8,228 bases of DNA, from assembly GCA_946562005.1 (NCBI GenBank), contig CAMNVD010000048.1:1-8228 (forward strand), in the 5' to 3' direction. The position numbers and the translations under genes were made by a program. Source of the DNA: an uncultured Clostridia bacterium. GTDB taxonomy: Bacteria; Bacillota; Dehalobacteriia; UBA4068; JAAVYR01. The notes beneath the pieces were generated by a model, which saw only the letters and a list, made by a program, of their open reading frames with translations, was not told the origin of the DNA and did no database searches. How positions within the stretch are numbered: the first letter of the stretch is position 1; every line of letters begins with the position of its first letter. This document shows positions 6,090-8,228 of this stretch, piece by piece.

Positions 6090-6126
6090 CTTGTCATTCT
6101 GAGGAGTGGAACGACGAAGAATCTTA
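6090..6126. repeat. Dispersed REP-like repeat, copy B
   Basis: This 37-base copy starts 6 bases after the thioesterase stop codon. It shares 14 bases at one end and 12 at the other with copy A at 3093-3123; its variable middle is six bases longer. Relative to the gene it follows, its orientation is opposite to that of copy A. Confidence 0.65.
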
Positions 6127-6196
6127 AAGTAGTAGATATTGCCTCCGCACCAAGTGACGTGTTCTGATTACCCTTTGCATAGAAAGGAACGCCCTC

Positions 6197-7156
6197 ATGC
6201 CAATCAATAAAAAACAAACACAAGCGAAACTCCGTGCGCCCAGAAATAAAACCCTGACTCTTTCTGAAACAGAAAAGACTTTTTATCAGCAAAAAAGCTT
6301 GGTTCTCTCCGCTCCCGCTCTCTTGGAGCAGATAACCAATCAGATTATTTGCGGCGATACTTTTGCCACTTTTCCCCTGCTGCCAGAGAAATTTATTAAC
6401 CTTTTGATTGCAGACCCACCCTATAATCTGCATAAAGACTATCATGGCAGCGCTTTCCGGGCTACCTCCACCGCCGACTATGCCGCTTACACCCGCCGTT
6501 GGATAGAAGGGGTATTGCCCCTTCTGAAAGAAGAAGCTTCCATTTATGTTTGCTGTGACTGGAAAAGTAGCCTAGTCATAGGGCCGGTGCTAGCAGACTA
6601 TTTCCATGTGCAAAACCGCATCACATGGCAGCGGGAAAAGGGACGAGGCGCCAAAGCCAACTGGAAAAACGGTATGGAAGATATTTGGTTCGCTACAAAT
6701 AGCACCACATATACCTTTCATCTAGACGCTGTGAAAGTCAGGAAGCGCGTTGTAGCGCCTTATCGGGAACAAGGCGCACCGAAAGACTGGGAAGAGACGG
6801 TGAACGGTAATTTCCGCAATACTTGTCCTTCCAATTTTTGGGATGATATTTCCATCCCCTTTTGGTCCATGGCAGAGAACACCGACCATCCCACCCAGAA
6901 ACCGGAAAAGCTCTTGGCAAAGCTAATCTTAGCTAGCTCAAACCCAGGAGATATGGTCTTCGACCCCTTCCTAGGCTCCGGCACCACAGCCGTCACAGCG
7001 AAGAAACTAGGCAGACGCTTTTGCGGCGTGGAGCAAAACCCGCTCTATTGCGCTTGGGGTGAAAAACGACTGGAACAAGCAGAAACGGACCATACCATTC
7101 AGGGCTTTTCTGACGGCGTCTTTTGGGAACGGAACACCTTCCCCTCCCAGAAATAA
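6197..7156 (+). CDS. Orphan beta-class DNA (adenine-N6) methyltransferase
   Basis: This 319-residue enzyme transfers a methyl group from S-adenosylmethionine to, most likely, adenine N6 within a specific DNA sequence. Motif order is catalytic DPPYN (73-77) first, then a target-recognition region (about 140-225, with WQREKGRGAKANWKN at 144-158), then HPTQKP (231-236) and the AdoMet-binding FDPFLGSGTT (255-264) with GVEQN (277-281). DPPY favours N6-adenine over N4-cytosine, and this order defines the beta class (N6_N4_Mtase fold). A basic extension of about 45 residues precedes the core. AAAGGA lies before the ATG at 6197. No restriction endonuclease is next to it, so it is probably a solitary regulatory or protective methylase or a remnant of a restriction system. 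The recognition sequence cannot be read from the protein. Confidence 0.93.
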   Translation: MPINKKQTQAKLRAPRNKTLTLSETEKTFYQQKSLVLSAPALLEQITNQIICGDTFATFPLLPEKFINLLIADPPYNLHKDYHGSAFRATSTADYAAYTRRWIEGVLPLLKEEASIYVCCDWKSSLVIGPVLADYFHVQNRITWQREKGRGAKANWKNGMEDIWFATNSTTYTFHLDAVKVRKRVVAPYREQGAPKDWEETVNGNFRNTCPSNFWDDISIPFWSMAENTDHPTQKPEKLLAKLILASSNPGDMVFDPFLGSGTTAVTAKKLGRRFCGVEQNPLYCAWGEKRLEQAETDHTIQGFSDGVFWERNTFPSQK

Positions 7157-7190
7157 CCATCTTTCTTTTCAGGTTTTTTTGTCAGTCAGC

Positions 7191-7199
7191 TGCTATACT
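7191..7199 (+). promoter_or_regulatory. Extended -10 promoter candidate
   Basis: TGCTATACT combines a TG extension with a good -10 box; no clear -35 is seen. It would start transcription near 7206, about 28 bases before the small membrane-protein gene. Confidence 0.4.
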
Positions 7200-7233
7200 A
7201 GGGATAACGATTAAAAAGGAGCATCGGATATTT

Positions 7234-7497
7234 ATGAAAATTGTGTATTGGTTTTTAGGGTTCTTTTTCTCCATTCTTGCCATTATCAGCGCACTGCTAC
7301 CTGTGCTCCAAGCATGGTTTTTCTGGATATTGGCCGGCGTATATTTTAGCAAAGCGTCACCGAAGTTTCGTGCTTGGTTTACCAACTGCTGGGTTTACCG
7401 TAAATTTTTAGCCCGCTTTTTAGAAAAAAACCATTCAGAAAATACCGCTAAGCGGAAATCTCACCATGTTACCCTGCCCACTGCACACAAAGCCTAA
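7234..7497 (+). CDS. Small membrane protein, DUF454 (YbaN)-like
   Basis: This 87-residue protein has a hydrophobic N-terminal half that can form two membrane helices (about residues 3-21 and 23-39). A conserved-looking stretch follows, YFSKASPKFRAWFTN (38-52), then WVYRKFLARFLEKN (53-66) and a basic, polar tail. This matches the DUF454/YbaN pattern: two helices, a Ser-Pro-Arg/Lys-Phe motif and a Trp. The usual LPTTPF segment between the helices is altered to LPVLQAWFFWI. The function of the family is unknown. AAGGAG (7216-7221) lies 12 bases before the ATG. An earlier in-frame ATG at 7123 would lie within the methyltransferase gene and is not used here. The gene is the last of the plus-strand run and is followed by a strong terminator. 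Confidence 0.78.
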   Translation: MKIVYWFLGFFFSILAIISALLPVLQAWFFWILAGVYFSKASPKFRAWFTNCWVYRKFLARFLEKNHSENTAKRKSHHVTLPTAHKA

Positions 7498-7522
7498 TCA
7501 GTCCTAACAACACTTTATGATA

Positions 7523-7561
7523 AAAAAGACTAAATTATCTCCCGGATAATTTAGTCTTTTT
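7523..7561. terminator. Strong bidirectional Rho-independent terminator
   Basis: Two perfect 17-base arms (7523-7539 and 7545-7561) flank a 5-base loop, TCCCG. The left arm begins AAAAA and the right arm ends TTTTT, so it can stop transcription from both sides. It ends the plus-strand gene run 25 bases after the DUF454-like gene and would also block minus-strand transcripts from the right. Confidence 0.9.
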
Positions 7562-7600
7562 CTTATTTTACACCATCTGTTCCCCGGAAGCAGAGAAAGA

Positions 7601-7619
7601 CCTCCTCTCCAGCAGGAGG
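7601..7619. repeat. Inverted repeat CCTCCT/AGGAGG
   Basis: Six-base arms (7601-7606 and 7614-7619) flank a 7-base loop. On the transcript it would form a GC-rich hairpin. No function is evident. Confidence 0.4.
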
Positions 7620-7685
7620 ATACCCCCACCGCCCCTAAGAACATAGCTGTAAAAAGCAGATAAAAAACAGGAAACATATCGGCCC

Positions 7686-7700
7686 TTTGCCTCAGGCAAA
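7686..7700. repeat. Inverted repeat TTTGCCT/AGGCAAA
   Basis: A 15-base near-perfect palindrome has 7-base arms around a single C. This shape suits a protein-binding site as well as a hairpin. Confidence 0.45.
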
Positions 7701-7723
7701 ACGCATCCCCTAAAGCTACAGAA

Positions 7724-7748
7724 GCTATAAGAGCGCACCTCTTATAGC
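7724..7748. repeat. Perfect inverted repeat GCTATAAGAG/CTCTTATAGC
   Basis: Ten-base perfect arms (7724-7733 and 7739-7748) flank the loop CGCAC. No T-run follows on either strand, so it is not a typical terminator. Confidence 0.6.
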
Positions 7749-7766
7749 ATTCCATAGTTTAGGCCG

Positions 7767-7820
7767 GCAGAAGTCCCTCCCCAAAAAGGGGAAGGGTCCG
7801 CCTGTTTCTGCATAAGAAAC
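7767..7820. repeat. Nested hairpin, palindromic-repeat-like
   Basis: The core pairs CCCTCCCC (7775-7782) with GGGGAAGGG (7788-7796) across AAAAA, with one bulge. Outer arms GCAGAA (7767-7772) and TTCTGC (7806-7811) can close it. Alternatively GTTTCT (7804-7809) pairs with AGAAAC (7815-7820). C-run/A-run/G-run palindromes of this kind are common as dispersed intergenic repeats in Bacillota. Confidence 0.5.
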
Positions 7821-7971
7821 TAACATACACATCTATTATATCGATTTATATCAATTCCCAGTTAAGACTAGAAATATTGATTTCAATTTACCATAGCGTT
7901 ATTAGTCGGTTATTACATCTGTCGTTCTTATGTTGAATGGAGCCAGTGAGATTTTGCGAATCTCTTATAGA

Positions 7972-8163
7972 TTAGTTGCAGCCACAGCCACAGCTGTTGT
8001 TTCCGCAGCCATTGTTGTAGCATGGTTGCACGCCGCAGCCACAGCCATTGTTGCCACAAGCAGAACCTAAGAATTCACATACAAATTGTAATACGATCAA
8101 GATAATGATCAAACCTACAATTCCTCCAAATCCACATGCACCATAATTGCCAAAACAACCCAT
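7972..8163 (-). CDS. Cysteine/glycine-rich single-pass membrane microprotein
   Basis: This 63-residue protein starts at 8163 with a strong ribosome site, AAGGAGG (8172-8178), 8 bases upstream. Residues 13-28 form one hydrophobic membrane helix (GGIVGLIIILIVLQFV). On either side are Cys, Gly and Asn: 11 cysteines in all (3, 10, 29, 36, 41, 43, 48, 53, 58, 60, 62). The tail has repeated NNGCG-type units and ends CGCGCN. I do not recognise a family. The small Gly-rich helix resembles YjcZ-type sporulation peptides only in general layout. The tail could bind a metal, form disulfides or be a cross-linked surface layer component. The strong ribosome site and clean frame argue that it is real. Confidence 0.75.
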   Translation of the reverse strand: MGCFGNYGACGFGGIVGLIIILIVLQFVCEFLGSACGNNGCGCGVQPCYNNGCGNNSCGCGCN

Positions 8164-8228
8164 AAAAAATCCCTCCTTGTTTTTTCTTTATTTTTTTTCT
8201 AGGAGCTGCCAAGCCCGGGGCGCACCCT
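8164..8228 (-). other. Leader of the Cys-rich gene
   Basis: This end stretch holds the ribosome site at 8172-8178, an A/T-rich run and a GC-rich edge. No promoter is visible; it may lie beyond the window. Confidence 0.4.

Larger units (their letters stand above)
7562..7971. other. Gene-free spacer with clustered hairpins
   Basis: No convincing gene lies here. The one long open frame (minus, 7504-7755) has no ribosome site and runs through the terminator. Perfect or near-perfect inverted repeats at 7601-7619, 7686-7700, 7724-7748 and 7767-7820 fill the left half. The right half (about 7821-7971) is AT-rich with only a small hairpin at 7948-7964 (GAGATT/AATCTC), just after the stop codon of the Cys-rich gene. 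Confidence 0.5.

Noticed and set aside
6059..6445. 128-residue minus-strand frame across the thioesterase end and methyltransferase start
   Set aside because: It crosses repeat copy B and the methyltransferase start region antisense to real genes, with no ribosome site or recognisable domain.
7123..7233. N-terminal extension of the DUF454-like protein
   Set aside because: It overlaps the methyltransferase gene, and the ATG at 7234 has AAGGAG upstream.
7504..7755. 83-residue minus-strand open frame
   Set aside because: It runs through the bidirectional terminator and several hairpins, and the only G-rich stretch upstream is about 20 bases too far from the ATG.

Overview
The window looks like chromosomal DNA of a low-to-moderate GC Bacillota. 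Nearly every gene has a purine-rich AGGAGG-type ribosome binding site. There is a perfect Gram-positive-type LexA box, and the sigma-A-type promoters are close to consensus. The housekeeping genes and the REP-like repeats would fit the Negativicutes or a related anaerobic lineage, but that placement is a weak inference without a database search.

Layout from left to right. Positions 1-410 (minus strand) hold the N-terminus of a secreted surface protein that runs off the window. A long, foldable leader (411-621) and a good promoter (628-656) precede it. A gene-poor spacer follows, with an orphan SOS/LexA box at 998-1011. Then come mnmG (1054-3018) and mnmE (3124-4533), both on the minus strand and apparently one transcription unit. 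Their products form the MnmE-MnmG complex that modifies the wobble uridine of certain tRNAs. The usual Bacillota neighbours (rpmH, rnpA, yidC, jag, rsmG) are not beside them here. A 381-base leader with inverted repeats and G-runs lies upstream of mnmE.

Positions 4915-5581 hold the most interesting locus, a compact divergent regulatory switch. A roughly 48-residue gene (minus) faces a 122-residue XRE-type repressor gene (plus). Between them lie two back-to-back promoters, each with a 17-base spacer, and three copies of a TTG-N7-CAA operator. Each copy sits on a promoter element, and their centres are 22 and 42 bases apart. The small protein shares a short helical motif with the C-terminal tail of the repressor, so it may act as a partner or antirepressor.

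The plus strand then carries a PaaI-like hotdog thioesterase (5670-6083), an orphan beta-class DNA adenine methyltransferase (6197-7156) and a small DUF454/YbaN-like membrane protein (7234-7497). A strong bidirectional terminator (7523-7561) closes this run. Positions 7562-7971 have no convincing gene but hold a cluster of perfect or near-perfect hairpins, which look like palindromic repeats or an RNA. At the right end (7972-8163, minus) is a 63-residue membrane microprotein with 11 cysteines. A dispersed repeat beginning CTTGTCATTCTGAG occurs in two good copies (3093-3123 and 6090-6126), each directly after a gene's stop codon.
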